A stretch of DNA of 64,000 bases from Bdellovibrio sp. NC01 (GTDB lineage Bacteria; Bdellovibrionota; Bdellovibrionia; Bdellovibrionales; Bdellovibrionaceae): positions 434,001 through 498,000 of the forward strand of contig NZ_CP030034.1 of the NCBI RefSeq assembly GCF_006874625.1, in the 5' to 3' direction. Both the position numbers and the translations under genes were made by a program. Below the pieces are notes generated by a model, which was given only the letters and a program-made list of their open reading frames with translations, had not been told where the DNA came from and did not search any database. This document shows, one piece after another, positions 28,501 to 36,590 of the stretch. Each line of letters begins with the position of its first letter. Position 1 is the first letter of the stretch.

Positions 28501-29616
28501 CGGATTCGTCACAGTGGCATCAGAGTATTTATCACCGAAGCTTACAGTCACTGTTTCAGAAATTCCTGATGGCTCCGTAACACTAACTGTTTTATCGCCA
28601 GGTGTAGTTGAAGTAATTGTACAAGTCGATACACCGCTCGCATTGCTTGGTTCACACACGTAGCTTGTATTCGAGGCAGGAGAAACGTTTAGCACGGGTG
28701 TAACGCCGGTTTGTGGTGTGCCGTCTGGATTCGTTGGTAATTGAACATTTATAGTCGTTTTGGCGCCATCATCAGTCACACTGCCGGCATTGCCACCATT
28801 GTCACTTGAGTGAGCATGAGAATCGACCGGAGTAATATGAGAAGTTACGAAATCAACTTCGATCGGATCTTGAACTAATGGATTCGTAAACGTGACGCTG
28901 ACAGGACCTGATGTATCGTTCGTGATATAACATTTAGCAACACCATTATTATCCGCAGGATCACAATGGTATTGTGGATGACCTGGGCCAGTAACTGTTA
29001 ATTGCGGAACTGCACCCGGATCAATATCGCCATTTGGCGTTCTTACAGTAACATCAATAACCACTGGATCTTGTCCGTTAGCGTACGTTGTTCCTGGCTG
29101 AACAGTGACAGCGTTGTTGTCGTCATAGAATGTAACTTCGATGTGAGCTTTCACGTTGGCATTCGCCAAAGTTACAAGATACTGACCCGTTTTTGTTGAG
29201 CTGAGTCCGCAATAAGTAACACCGGTATCGTCAGTCGTACCGCACTTGGATGTAATTTGCGTTGTCCCTGTGATTTTTAATTCCGGCTGAAAACCTTTTT
29301 TGGGAGCGGGCTTCACGTCATAAACTGTGACTTTCAAAAAGACGTCTTTAACTTTACCCGTTGTCGTAGAACTCGCGTGCTGAACGAATTTGTTTTTAAG
29401 GTTTAATGAAGTAATCAGGGACGCGTCTTGTTCTAACTCGATCTTTGTCAGGTTGTATGAAATGTCAGTATTGGTCTCTTTAATAAGACCAGTGATTGAC
29501 CCAAGGGTACAACCCGTGAGCAACAATAGAAGCGCACCGATCCAAATCCCTAGTGGTTTAAAGATCGCGTACACAAGTCGAACAAGAATGCTGTTACAAA
29601 GACGAACCGGCAGCAT
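25555..29616 (-). CDS. Giant lipoprotein with Ig-like repeats and thrombospondin-like Cys-rich end
   Basis: About 1,353 residues from ATG 29616, which has AGAGGA just upstream (the ATG at 29634 lacks one). Lipobox 'LLTGC' with Cys36. Residues ~60-770 are Big-1/invasin-like repeats of ~95 residues ('TI.DNNGNPI.G..P...VTG.G...C.PSD.NGVAEC.ISSDT.G.KTVT'). Then come Ig-like domains with 'GP' linkers (~830-1180). Residues ~1190-1330 are rich in Cys, Trp and Gly ('GGWSACGC', 'YRTVVCRRSDG', 'QTCSRNDCPG') and resemble thrombospondin type-1 repeats. It ends in a Gly/Asp tail coded by a simple repeat at 25559-25612. A surface adhesin role is inferred. Confidence 0.85.
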   Translation of the reverse strand: MLPVRLCNSILVRLVYAIFKPLGIWIGALLLLLTGCTLGSITGLIKETNTDISYNLTKIELEQDASLITSLNLKNKFVQHASSTTTGKVKDVFLKVTVYDVKPAPKKGFQPELKITGTTQITSKCGTTDDTGVTYCGLSSTKTGQYLVTLANANVKAHIEVTFYDDNNAVTVQPGTTYANGQDPVVIDVTVRTPNGDIDPGAVPQLTVTGPGHPQYHCDPADNNGVAKCYITNDTSGPVSVTFTNPLVQDPIEVDFVTSHITPVDSHAHSSDNGGNAGSVTDDGAKTTINVQLPTNPDGTPQTGVTPVLNVSPASNTSYVCEPSNASGVSTCTITSTTPGDKTVSVTEPSGISETVTVSFGDKYSDATVTNPPGSTTIPADGSSEQIVSVTIRDNNGNPIAGQTPQGTVTGGGNNTMTCSPSDANGVAECHISSDTPGDKTVTFTEPPVSEPVTVTFGESNVSIGNNRAEAGTGDQDVITVITRDAQGNIITDTTPTLTVTGPGEATYTCTPSNAQGESRCYISADTSGEYNVTVTSPAGSEQTVEILFGDYSSSAELTKDSAAADLVDSATLSLTIRNESNLPRVGFVPTLKITGTGNTTANCPATGLLGGTDCAITSDTWGYKTIEVSNPLLKSRFVVKFINTFSSIVESSSGTLTTYANAPGAVAKVKVTLKKNSTTAMSGVIPKLEITGPGTIKYDCDSSDTNGVAECRISSDTISTASIKISEPFSNAAPVTATFLNKTRACTVDFGNGDQTWTGPAFTDFGSCEHVTCDVGYTWSNNQCKEFDAPQGGDFAINGGAVGTNSALVTLAITYPTDATLPLYMLASEDSSDNTSWEPIAASKSFTLSAGNGVKTIYMKFKDRFDNISAIVTHSIRLDTLAPVGGGFNIINNGNNVVGDPNLDVVVNCPTDISGGVQSATAESAHPSNWVDCISSMNYLLTNVSGSHTVYMAFRDSLHNTTPDYTNSVILDITGPTTTVSYTDGYLNNTFNTSVGVAAVDDFSGVSGCTVQYQETTLSNGVLNTWSAWKPLTRTGNGCGTQGFTGALGKAYKFQARSVDEWGHVGNYHSPAAILRFDNTPPASGGIANPTGNQTTTGITVSLNKGVDPESGMSPADASYALYYRQATNIDGNCQADWSGWIGLGGLTAGATSYGFTGTQGRCYHFRYVVTNNAGLQSIYDTVSPSRIDYTYWWEISTGWYGCTAPQPNWYQGGFGGCSVGQPAWQYGGWSACGCDQMQYRGESCPVVGGTQSQTVYCPVNYGTEYRTVVCRRSDGAVAADGYCGGGKPATAQTCSRNDCPGGAPASVIGCSRGGGTDCYNRQATSQGCYLYCGGDGGGDDGDGGDGGDGGY

Positions 29617-29636
29617 AGTGATCCTCTTACCCATGC

Positions 29637-29656
29637 TTATCGGTAAAAACCGATAA
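29637..29656. repeat. Perfect inverted repeat ahead of giant lipoprotein 2
   Basis: TTATCGGT–AAAA–ACCGATAA, 8-bp arms without mismatch. In the lipoprotein mRNA it would form a hairpin ending 2 nt before the upstream ATG at 29634, which supports use of the downstream ATG at 29616. Otherwise it may be an operator shared with the divergent gene at 29803. Confidence 0.45.
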
Positions 29657-29802
29657 AAGTTTAAGTTTTTTTCTGGAACACTGGGAACGCCCCAAAGTGA
29701 GACGTTATTGTGACTTTCTCGCAGGACTAAAGGATTTAAGGTGAAGTGCCAATTTCGCCGATAGGATTTTAATAGGTTATTAATTTCCCGGGAACCACTT
29801 GT

Positions 29803-31209
29803 ATGCGATTAAGACCTTCACATCTATTTTTTACGATTCTTGTTATCGGCTCCATCGGAGTTGTCAGTTTCTTTTTAACTAGGAACAAAAACCATCATAC
29901 AAATACAAGCGCCGTCATACAGGAAGTTAACCATAACAATAACACGACGAGTGGGCGAAGAACTCTTTGTGATTACAAAGCACCCGATCGTCACTTCTAT
30001 TTAAATGATATTTATTTAGAGCGCATCATTTCCGGTTTTTCGAAAGCGGTTTTAATTCCTGTTGCAGATACTAGCTGTTTGCCAAATTCCTTTTCGGGAA
30101 TGGTAGATTTCATTCGTTTTCAAAGTCCCGAGTTCGTGCCGTTTGGCTACAATCATTCATTGGAGCTAGCTTTGACGAAAAGCGCAGACACCTATGTGAT
30201 GCAAGATTTTGCTAACGACAAAACTTCGCTAGAGCATCTGGGATATTCTAAGTTTGATCAATTGCAGGCAGACCTAAAGAAAGCTTATGGACCGGAAGCG
30301 CTTAAAGGAAATTTTCTTTGGGTCAGTGTACAGCCCCTGAAAATCACTTGGTCGCGACGTAATTATGAAGTGCCCTCTTTCCATCCCTTGGCTGCCACAA
30401 TTAGTAAGCAGGAAGTAGCATCGCTTTTGAAAGAAAAACCACAGGTGGTGGACGTACGCGAAACTATCGATGGGGATAAAAAACTTCCCGGTGCTATTGT
30501 TTATAATAAATTTAAACCAGATTTGCGCATGCATATCGCCGCGATTGGCGACTTACGACCTTACGCTGCTTTATTTAAGCAGTTGGATAAGGACAAGCCT
30601 GTTATTGTGTACGATAAAAATGAAATTCACTTCGGTGCATATAACATAGCCACAATCTTGGGGTCGCAGAATTTTAAAAAGATTTATATTTTCCGCGGCG
30701 GTTATGATGAATGGGCAGGTGTGCCGATTCTTGCGCCGAATGATTTAAATGTAAAGATAGTCAGTGGCGCTGAGATCGTAGAAATGCGTAAGAAAAATCA
30801 ACTTCTTATCATTGATGTCAGAAATCTGGGCTCATATAAATTCCGTCATATACTTGAAGCGAAACATGCAACGGTCGGAATGTTCCTGAATAACAGAGCA
30901 ATCTTTAGTATGATCGAGGTCATGCCAGATTCGATTCCCATCATCATGGGAGAAAACGAATACGACTGGCGTCCTTATAATATTATTAAAAACATGTTGA
31001 AGACTAAGCCAGAGCTTGCGAAAAAAATTTACTGGTATCGCGGTGGTATGAGTGATGCGCGCTTCCTAGAGGCCATGCGCGTATATCTGCCAGATTCGGA
31101 ACGACTTAAAATTGGACCACGTTTGGTCAAAGATTATGAGCGAACTCGTGACGCTAATCCCATTGATGGTCGTCGGGGAGATTTCAAGAGCCAAGAAGAC
31201 AAGCTCTAA
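29803..31209 (+). CDS. Membrane-anchored double rhodanese-like protein lacking catalytic Cys
   Basis: 468 residues: one N-terminal membrane anchor (about 8-25), an Asn/His/Thr-rich linker, a unique domain to ~195, then two rhodanese-like domains. Domain 1 (~200-310) has 'QVVDVRE', 'LPGAIVY' and 'FRGGYDEWAG'; domain 2 (~320-435) has 'LIIDVRN' and 'WYRGGMSDARF'. In both, the active-site loop has no Cys: Asp271 ('IVYDKNEIHFGAY') and Gly383 ('IIMGENEYDWRPY') take its place. Sulfur transfer is therefore unlikely and a binding or regulatory function is inferred. Tail-to-tail 26-nt overlap with the sulfatase-like gene. Confidence 0.8.
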   Translation: MRLRPSHLFFTILVIGSIGVVSFFLTRNKNHHTNTSAVIQEVNHNNNTTSGRRTLCDYKAPDRHFYLNDIYLERIISGFSKAVLIPVADTSCLPNSFSGMVDFIRFQSPEFVPFGYNHSLELALTKSADTYVMQDFANDKTSLEHLGYSKFDQLQADLKKAYGPEALKGNFLWVSVQPLKITWSRRNYEVPSFHPLAATISKQEVASLLKEKPQVVDVRETIDGDKKLPGAIVYNKFKPDLRMHIAAIGDLRPYAALFKQLDKDKPVIVYDKNEIHFGAYNIATILGSQNFKKIYIFRGGYDEWAGVPILAPNDLNVKIVSGAEIVEMRKKNQLLIIDVRNLGSYKFRHILEAKHATVGMFLNNRAIFSMIEVMPDSIPIIMGENEYDWRPYNIIKNMLKTKPELAKKIYWYRGGMSDARFLEAMRVYLPDSERLKIGPRLVKDYERTRDANPIDGRRGDFKSQEDKL

Positions 31210-33517
31210 GATTTTCTGCTGGTTTCTGCATGAAGCCGGGCAGACGTTTTGTTCCTTCGCTCCATTCTTTAAGGATCAAATCACGATCGCCGTTTTTACA
31301 CCATGAGTTCATCACATCAAATGAACGATATTGGATGAAATTATTCTTCAGACGCAAGCGCATCAGCTCGTTCATATAGAACATCGCAAGGTCCTTATCC
31401 TTAGCTTTGTGATAAGCCTCAATCGCCAGATAAAACTTTTGATAGGGATTGATATCTTCGTCTTTAATTTGATCCCACAGCGGTTGCGGTTGCAGTTCAC
31501 CATCTAATTCTGCCAACTCCATAGGGAACAGAATGCCGTTTTTAAAATCCGGGGCGCTTTGCTTAAGCAGCTCTTGCCACATCTCTTTCACCAGCGTTGG
31601 ATTTTCTTTAACAAGATTCTTCGCGCAATTGATGTCGCTAGCTAGGTCACACAAGAACAGACGAAATCCTGTAAGTGTCGGATGCAATGTCAGGCGCATG
31701 CCGTTCTTAATCAGCGCTCTTTGTTTTTGTAAAAGCAATGCGGGATCGAGCTCTGAACGGACGAAGACTAAATCATTGCTTGGGTTGAAATCGTAAAGAT
31801 CACGAATGCCGCCGCTTTTATCAAAGAACAAGAATTGTTCTGGATAAGTGCTGGAAACCCAAAGTCCCGTTTCGGTGTAAGCACCTGCCGTCGCTTCTTT
31901 CGGAGTAAAATTTCCATTTTTTACGAAGTCCAATAGCTCAGGCACGAGATTTTGAAATTCAAAAGTCATGTGATGTTTCGTTGCTGTCTGATTTGGCAAC
32001 CAGATTTGCATCAATGGAAATTCTGAACGGGCAGAGAACAAAAGATTGTCGCCATGTGCGACCATTCTTTGTGTGGGATATTCTCCACCTGTCGACCACA
32101 CGTTTTCGCCATGATCCGACATCAAGACGATAATGGTATTCTTTTTTCTTTTCTCTAAATATTGCAGGACGGGGTCGATAAATTGATCGCGGACTCTTTC
32201 TAAGGACTTATCGTATAAAGCTTGATTGTACGAAGCACGCTGTTTCCATTGTTCGGTTGTCAGCGTTTCGCGTGCCGCCTTATTCCAAGATGTATACGAA
32301 AACTTCAAGCCGCCATGAAAATCTTTTTGCTCGGCATAATATGGATAAGAACTTGATGCCGGCCAGTGATGCGCACACGTGTGCAAGAATATAAATTGCG
32401 GCTCTTTTTGTTGGAGTCGCTCGCTGAGCATCGCTAAGGTTTTATTAGCAAAGAGAGGAACTCGAAACGCAGGATTATAAGCGGCATTAAGATAAAGGCT
32501 TGGAACAAAGATCTTTCCTAAGTCGTTATTGAAAAGCGAATAAAACAAGAATGGCCTTGCAATCATCGGTAACAAGACGCTAGGCAAGCCTCCCGGCGGA
32601 TTCATCGCATGATCGAAGCGTTCTGGCGGAATGAACTTAAACGCCATCGAATCAACGATCATGCTTGTTGAATAGCCAAGCTTTTTAAAGTCGTTCAGTA
32701 ATGAATTTTGCAGATAGTCTGGATCAGTCGCTTTTTTGCCTAAGTTATAGCGGATGCCGTGCTCAAAAGGACTTTGGCCAGTTAGTAAACTGGTCAGTGA
32801 GGCGTGAGTCTGCGCAACCGGTGTCACGGGACTTGTGATCTCGATACTGTCGTTAAGAAAGCGTCCAAGGGCATCGTTTTCTTTGCTCATCCCGTTCTTG
32901 ATGAATGAGTCATGATTTACAGAATCCAGTGTGACTAGGACGACGTCAGGTTTACTTTTTTCCGTTGCAGTTGCTTCTGGAATTGTGACGTTGTCGTATT
33001 TAAATAATGCCCAAAATATATAGATAGCAAAACCTAGAAAAAATGCGCAACCGACGATTTTTTGCGACTTCTGTGGATTTTTCAGAAGTGCGGGGGTTTG
33101 CATTACACCGACTATAATCCACCCGGTGAATAAAATGACGGCCAACGGAAAGGCATAAATCGGAGAGTTTGCTAACAGTAGCTTTCCGCCGGGAAGATCT
33201 TCAATGAGTGCCGGATGATAAAGCGCCAGTTTTGCAAAGATGATCCCAGCGAATAGCGTGATATGCACCCAACGAAATTTTTTAATAAATGTTTTTTCTA
33301 AAGTCGCCAAAAGCGCGTAGAAAAATATAAAGAGACAGAGGTCGCCAATGTAGAATTGAGCGATCTGCCAAACGGCTTCAAAGTCGACCAGCTTATCACT
33401 GACTCCACGTGGAAGTGCGGACGCGATATATAGAGTGGTCATAAGTTGTAGGACATACAACAGCAGTGTCAGCAAGAATGCTGGAAGTGACCACAAACGT
33501 TTAAGCCATGTCTTCAT
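31184..33517 (-). CDS. Membrane sulfatase / alkaline-phosphatase superfamily enzyme
   Basis: 777 residues. About five N-terminal membrane helices (to ~175) precede a sulfatase-fold domain. 'PDVVLVTLDSVNHDSF' supplies the metal-binding Asp198; 'TPVAQTHASLTSLLTGQSPFEHG' places Thr237 where sulfatases have the formylglycine Cys, as in phosphoethanolamine and lipoteichoic-type transferases; 'VLMSDHGENVW' and 'AHGDNLLF' give the second metal site. A Thr nucleophile points to a phosphotransferase or hydrolase rather than a sulfatase. The domain faces the periplasm. The gene is 18 nt downstream of the DUF1513 gene and likely shares its transcript. Confidence 0.8.
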   Translation of the reverse strand: MKTWLKRLWSLPAFLLTLLLYVLQLMTTLYIASALPRGVSDKLVDFEAVWQIAQFYIGDLCLFIFFYALLATLEKTFIKKFRWVHITLFAGIIFAKLALYHPALIEDLPGGKLLLANSPIYAFPLAVILFTGWIIVGVMQTPALLKNPQKSQKIVGCAFFLGFAIYIFWALFKYDNVTIPEATATEKSKPDVVLVTLDSVNHDSFIKNGMSKENDALGRFLNDSIEITSPVTPVAQTHASLTSLLTGQSPFEHGIRYNLGKKATDPDYLQNSLLNDFKKLGYSTSMIVDSMAFKFIPPERFDHAMNPPGGLPSVLLPMIARPFLFYSLFNNDLGKIFVPSLYLNAAYNPAFRVPLFANKTLAMLSERLQQKEPQFIFLHTCAHHWPASSSYPYYAEQKDFHGGLKFSYTSWNKAARETLTTEQWKQRASYNQALYDKSLERVRDQFIDPVLQYLEKRKKNTIIVLMSDHGENVWSTGGEYPTQRMVAHGDNLLFSARSEFPLMQIWLPNQTATKHHMTFEFQNLVPELLDFVKNGNFTPKEATAGAYTETGLWVSSTYPEQFLFFDKSGGIRDLYDFNPSNDLVFVRSELDPALLLQKQRALIKNGMRLTLHPTLTGFRLFLCDLASDINCAKNLVKENPTLVKEMWQELLKQSAPDFKNGILFPMELAELDGELQPQPLWDQIKDEDINPYQKFYLAIEAYHKAKDKDLAMFYMNELMRLRLKNNFIQYRSFDVMNSWCKNGDRDLILKEWSEGTKRLPGFMQKPAENLRACLLGS

Positions 33518-33535
33518 AATGTCTACGCAGCCGGA

Positions 33536-34759
33536 CTAAGCAATGAATGGCCAGTTAATTTCTGTGCCGTGAGGCCCACGCCCCGCCCAGTTGTGTAATT
33601 CCTTTTTTGGATTATCAAAAACTTTTTTTAGATCAACAAAGTCTTTCGTTTTACTTGAGTACGCCAGAAATGGCAGTCCACTGGCGCTTTGTGATAAAAG
33701 CAGAAGCGTCGGCTCTGGGGTTTGAATCACAGCGCGTGGCAAAGTCATAGAAAGTGTTTTAGTAACTTTCTTTTTCTCGATGTCGATCACAGCCACCTTA
33801 TCAGATTCGGGGAAAGTAACTAGCGCTTCTTTACCACCAGGCATGACACGCGCACTGAGAGCTTCGCCAATGCAGTCTTTGATTGCTGAATCGACCATCA
33901 GATCCGTGACCTTTTCGCCCTCGATCAACGCTAGCGCCGAAGGGGTTTGCACTGAATTTGGATCATCTAAACTTAAACCAAGTGCCAGAATATTTTTATC
34001 GTCGATATTAAAAAAGTGCGCATAGCCTTTGGAACCGTGAAGCAATTCAACTTGCGACACAAGTTTGCCAGACGCTACATCGATCTTTGTGAAGTTTGTC
34101 TGCAACGTCACTTTGCTTTTCGCGTAGCGATCCACTTGATATTTTGGGACGCCCGAATTCATCACCATATAGTTTTTGCCATCGTGGGATAGTTGCAACT
34201 CGTGCGGATTCATTCCGTAAGTGCTGATGCGATCAACACACTTTAAGCTCGAAGATTCATATACCAACAAACAACCGTGTCCCGAATCGTAATCCATCGC
34301 GCTGACTAAAAAATGTTTTGCATCAGGAGTGAAAACTCCATGCCCAAAGAACACCGTGTTTTTAGGAAGAACAAGGGGAGTCACTGAGGCAGATCTAACT
34401 TTGATATCGAGTGCGTTCTTACCCCATTTTTGAATGGCAATCAGCTGATCTTTATTCACAGGATTCTGAATGATCTGATGGGTAAGGAAAGTTGTTTCGA
34501 ATTTTTTAAATTCAGTGCCAGCAAAGTTGCCAAGAAAGATATTGCCAGGTAAATCCACGCGAACCGAGGCATAGACTTTGTCGACGCCTTTTTCTTTGCG
34601 ACCGTCACCGATCACGAAGCCACGCTTAAGGAGATCATTTGCAAAGGCCTTATTTTCCAATTCCTGGGCGGCCCTTGCTAGAGGCTGATTCCACAGAACA
34701 GCAGTTGAGAGGCCACCAAGAAGTACAAGAAGCTCACGACGGTTCATTGTGTTTTTCAT
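33536..34759 (-). CDS. Tat-exported DUF1513 beta-propeller protein
   Basis: 407 residues. The N-terminus has a twin-arginine signal ('NRRELLVLLGG'), better presented from ATG 34747 than from 34759. The DUF1513 pattern is clear: 'FFGHGVFTPDAKHFLVSAMDYDSGHGCLLVYE', 'STYGMNPHELQLSHDGKNYMVMNSG' and 'GSKGYAHFFNIDDKNILALG'. These fold as a propeller. In other bacteria such proteins often accompany imelysin-type iron uptake, but no such gene is next to it here. It precedes the membrane sulfatase-like gene by 18 nt. Confidence 0.8.
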   Translation of the reverse strand: MKNTMNRRELLVLLGGLSTAVLWNQPLARAAQELENKAFANDLLKRGFVIGDGRKEKGVDKVYASVRVDLPGNIFLGNFAGTEFKKFETTFLTHQIIQNPVNKDQLIAIQKWGKNALDIKVRSASVTPLVLPKNTVFFGHGVFTPDAKHFLVSAMDYDSGHGCLLVYESSSLKCVDRISTYGMNPHELQLSHDGKNYMVMNSGVPKYQVDRYAKSKVTLQTNFTKIDVASGKLVSQVELLHGSKGYAHFFNIDDKNILALGLSLDDPNSVQTPSALALIEGEKVTDLMVDSAIKDCIGEALSARVMPGGKEALVTFPESDKVAVIDIEKKKVTKTLSMTLPRAVIQTPEPTLLLLSQSASGLPFLAYSSKTKDFVDLKKVFDNPKKELHNWAGRGPHGTEINWPFIA

Positions 34760-34841
34760 ATCTTATGATCTTAGGAACTGTTTCACGTTTTTGCGACCCT
34801 TTTCCCGGTAATCCCAGACCGATGTCGTGAGCGCAAAAGAA

Positions 34842-34872
34842 AAAGAGTCATACCCACCGGGCATGACTCTTT
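34842..34872 (-). terminator. Intrinsic terminator after small exported protein
   Basis: AAAGAGTCAT (34842-34851) and ATGACTCTTT (34863-34872) form a perfect 10-bp stem; on the minus strand a T-rich run (TTTTTCTTTTG) follows, which suits the gene at 34912-35289. Confidence 0.85.
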
Positions 34873-34911
34873 CTGAGACGCATATATTCGTCGTCGTTTA
34901 TTTACTGAGAA

Positions 34912-35289
34912 TTACAGACCTTGAGCTTTGATGATCTGATCAACTTGTTTAGAGAATTTTACTAGGTGATTTTTCAACTCTTTAGCACCTTGATCATCGT
35001 GATCTTGTACGATTCTTTCAAGTGTTGCACTTGCTACTGTGACTTCTTGACCAATTGCTGAAAGAACGCCGCGAGTGTCATCAACGTTTTGCAAGCTGTC
35101 TTGAACTTTGTTTAAGTGAGCGATTGAGGCGTTGATCGTATCTAAGTTAGCATAGAATTTATTTTCTGCCATAGCCGCTTCAATTTTGCCTTCAGTATTC
35201 ATCATCATGATATCGTCAACTTCCTCCGCCTTCGCGAAAGAACCCAACAACATTGCAGCTGCGATCAAACCAATAAGTACCTTTTTCAT
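34912..35289 (-). CDS. Small exported helical protein, unknown
   Basis: 125 residues with a signal peptide (cleavage near 'AKA-EEV') and the Shine-Dalgarno GGAGAGAG. The mature ~105 residues are almost entirely amphipathic helix with heptad-like spacing ('LDTINASIAHLNKVQDSL', 'KELKNHLVKFSKQVDQI') and no Cys. It resembles small periplasmic helical-bundle proteins. It has its own terminator and sits alone, so it is probably monocistronic. No function can be given. Confidence 0.8.
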   Translation of the reverse strand: MKKVLIGLIAAAMLLGSFAKAEEVDDIMMMNTEGKIEAAMAENKFYANLDTINASIAHLNKVQDSLQNVDDTRGVLSAIGQEVTVASATLERIVQDHDDQGAKELKNHLVKFSKQVDQIIKAQGL

Positions 35290-35391
35290 AATCTCTCTCC
35301 TTTAATTTAAAATCTTCCGGAGAGTAAACAGTGCGAGGCTTGTGCCTGGGTGAGCTGAAAATAAACGTGGATGTTGCTGTCTATGAATAAG

Positions 35392-35488
35392 ACAAAGGCC
35401 CCAGAGGGGCCTTTGTGCTGTCTTTTTAATGTGTTAGATCTTCGACAACTGTCTCAAGCTGAGACAGTGCTCCCGCAGGACGGGGAGC
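35392..35488 (-). terminator. Three tandem hairpins downstream of the nuclease operon
   Basis: On the minus strand, in order: GCTCCC/GGGAGC around 35470-35488; a perfect 9-bp stem ACTGTCTCA–AGC–TGAGACAGT (35448-35468); and a perfect 11-bp stem ACAAAGGCCCC–AGA–GGGGCCTTTGT (35392-35416). The last works as a terminator in either direction (GCTGTCTTTTT follows on plus, CTTATTC on minus). They end the bmp–ABC–nuclease operon or form its 3'UTR. Confidence 0.65.
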
Positions 35489-35505
35489 AGAGGAGATTCA
35501 AAAAA

Positions 35506-36579
35506 TTACTTTTTGTCTGTCGCTTTGTCTTCAGGAATATCGAAGTAATCCGGCATCACGAAATCAACCGTGAACGGATATTTATAAGACTTGTAAGCGC
35601 CGATCTTAGGACGACCTGCTTTAACGTAAGCTTCATCCCACAACGCTGCAGTCATCACCGCACCACGAGCAAGATTTTGCAAAGCGATGTTTTTCATAAG
35701 TTTGAACGCAACTGCGGGATCTTTTCTTTCAGCATCCGTGCGCACTTCCATGCCGTGGTCTTTAACAACAGAAGATTTTTTAATCACTGGATCCATTTTC
35801 AAAATCTTCGGAGCATCACTCATAGAAAGAAGTGACAACGCTTTCATTTTTTCGATCACAGTCGGTGGTTTCAAGAACGAAGGATTTTTCATCGCGCGCG
35901 CTTCTTTCAAAACCAAAGCATCAAGATCGCCATCGAATTCGCCAACAATAGCGTCTTCGAAGTATGCGTGAATACCGCCGTGGCCAGTTGCCCACCCGTC
36001 GTAATCAGCAGTCGTATGGAAAGGTTGAGATGTATCGCCAGTGAAGTGACCCATCAAGCCCATATCAGTGACCATTTGGTACGCCAATTTGTTGTAAGCA
36101 AGTTCGTTGTCTTGTTCTTCTTTGCGATTTGCAGGAACTTTTGCAGCGTCGAATTGTGGTTTCAAAGCTTCGATACGACGAACGAATTGATCAGCTCTCC
36201 ACCATGCAGAACCCAATTCATTTGGAATGAATTTAAGAGTTGAACCATCTTTTTTGAATTTGTTTTCTTTGCCTGTGAAGTCTTTAACGATTTGTTTGTA
36301 ATCAACAGGAATGTCTTTCACAGCCATGCCGGTTACTTCCGGGTCCATGAAGTGCGCAGGGCTACCGTATTTCACAGCATCGCCGCCCAAAGATTTCCAA
36401 TAGAAGTCAGGCATATTGCACAAGTGACCCATCATCTGAGGTTTGTTGCGAAGGTAATCCTTCAAGCCTTTTTCTTTCACTAGGAAACTTGCCGTACGGC
36501 AGATAGTGTCGTGACCGCGACCGCCCCAACCGAATGCAGTTGAAGATAGAAGCAAAGTCGCTAGTAGAATGCTCTTCAT
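35506..36579 (-). CDS. Secreted S1/P1-type zinc nuclease
   Basis: 357 residues. The signal peptide ends so that Trp18 becomes the mature N-terminus, as required in S1/P1 nucleases where it binds zinc. Further zinc ligands are visible: His23 ('GRGHDTIC'), then 'GHFTGDTSQPFH' with H178, D182 and H188, and 'GHGGIHAYFED' with H204. The family cleaves single-stranded DNA/RNA and removes 3'-phosphates. It starts 11 nt after the permease gene with the Shine-Dalgarno AAAGGAG, so it is the last gene of the nucleoside-import operon. It may degrade prey nucleic acid for uptake. Confidence 0.88.
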   Translation of the reverse strand: MKSILLATLLLSSTAFGWGGRGHDTICRTASFLVKEKGLKDYLRNKPQMMGHLCNMPDFYWKSLGGDAVKYGSPAHFMDPEVTGMAVKDIPVDYKQIVKDFTGKENKFKKDGSTLKFIPNELGSAWWRADQFVRRIEALKPQFDAAKVPANRKEEQDNELAYNKLAYQMVTDMGLMGHFTGDTSQPFHTTADYDGWATGHGGIHAYFEDAIVGEFDGDLDALVLKEARAMKNPSFLKPPTVIEKMKALSLLSMSDAPKILKMDPVIKKSSVVKDHGMEVRTDAERKDPAVAFKLMKNIALQNLARGAVMTAALWDEAYVKAGRPKIGAYKSYKYPFTVDFVMPDYFDIPEDKATDKK

Positions 36580-36590
36580 AGAAGCTCCTT

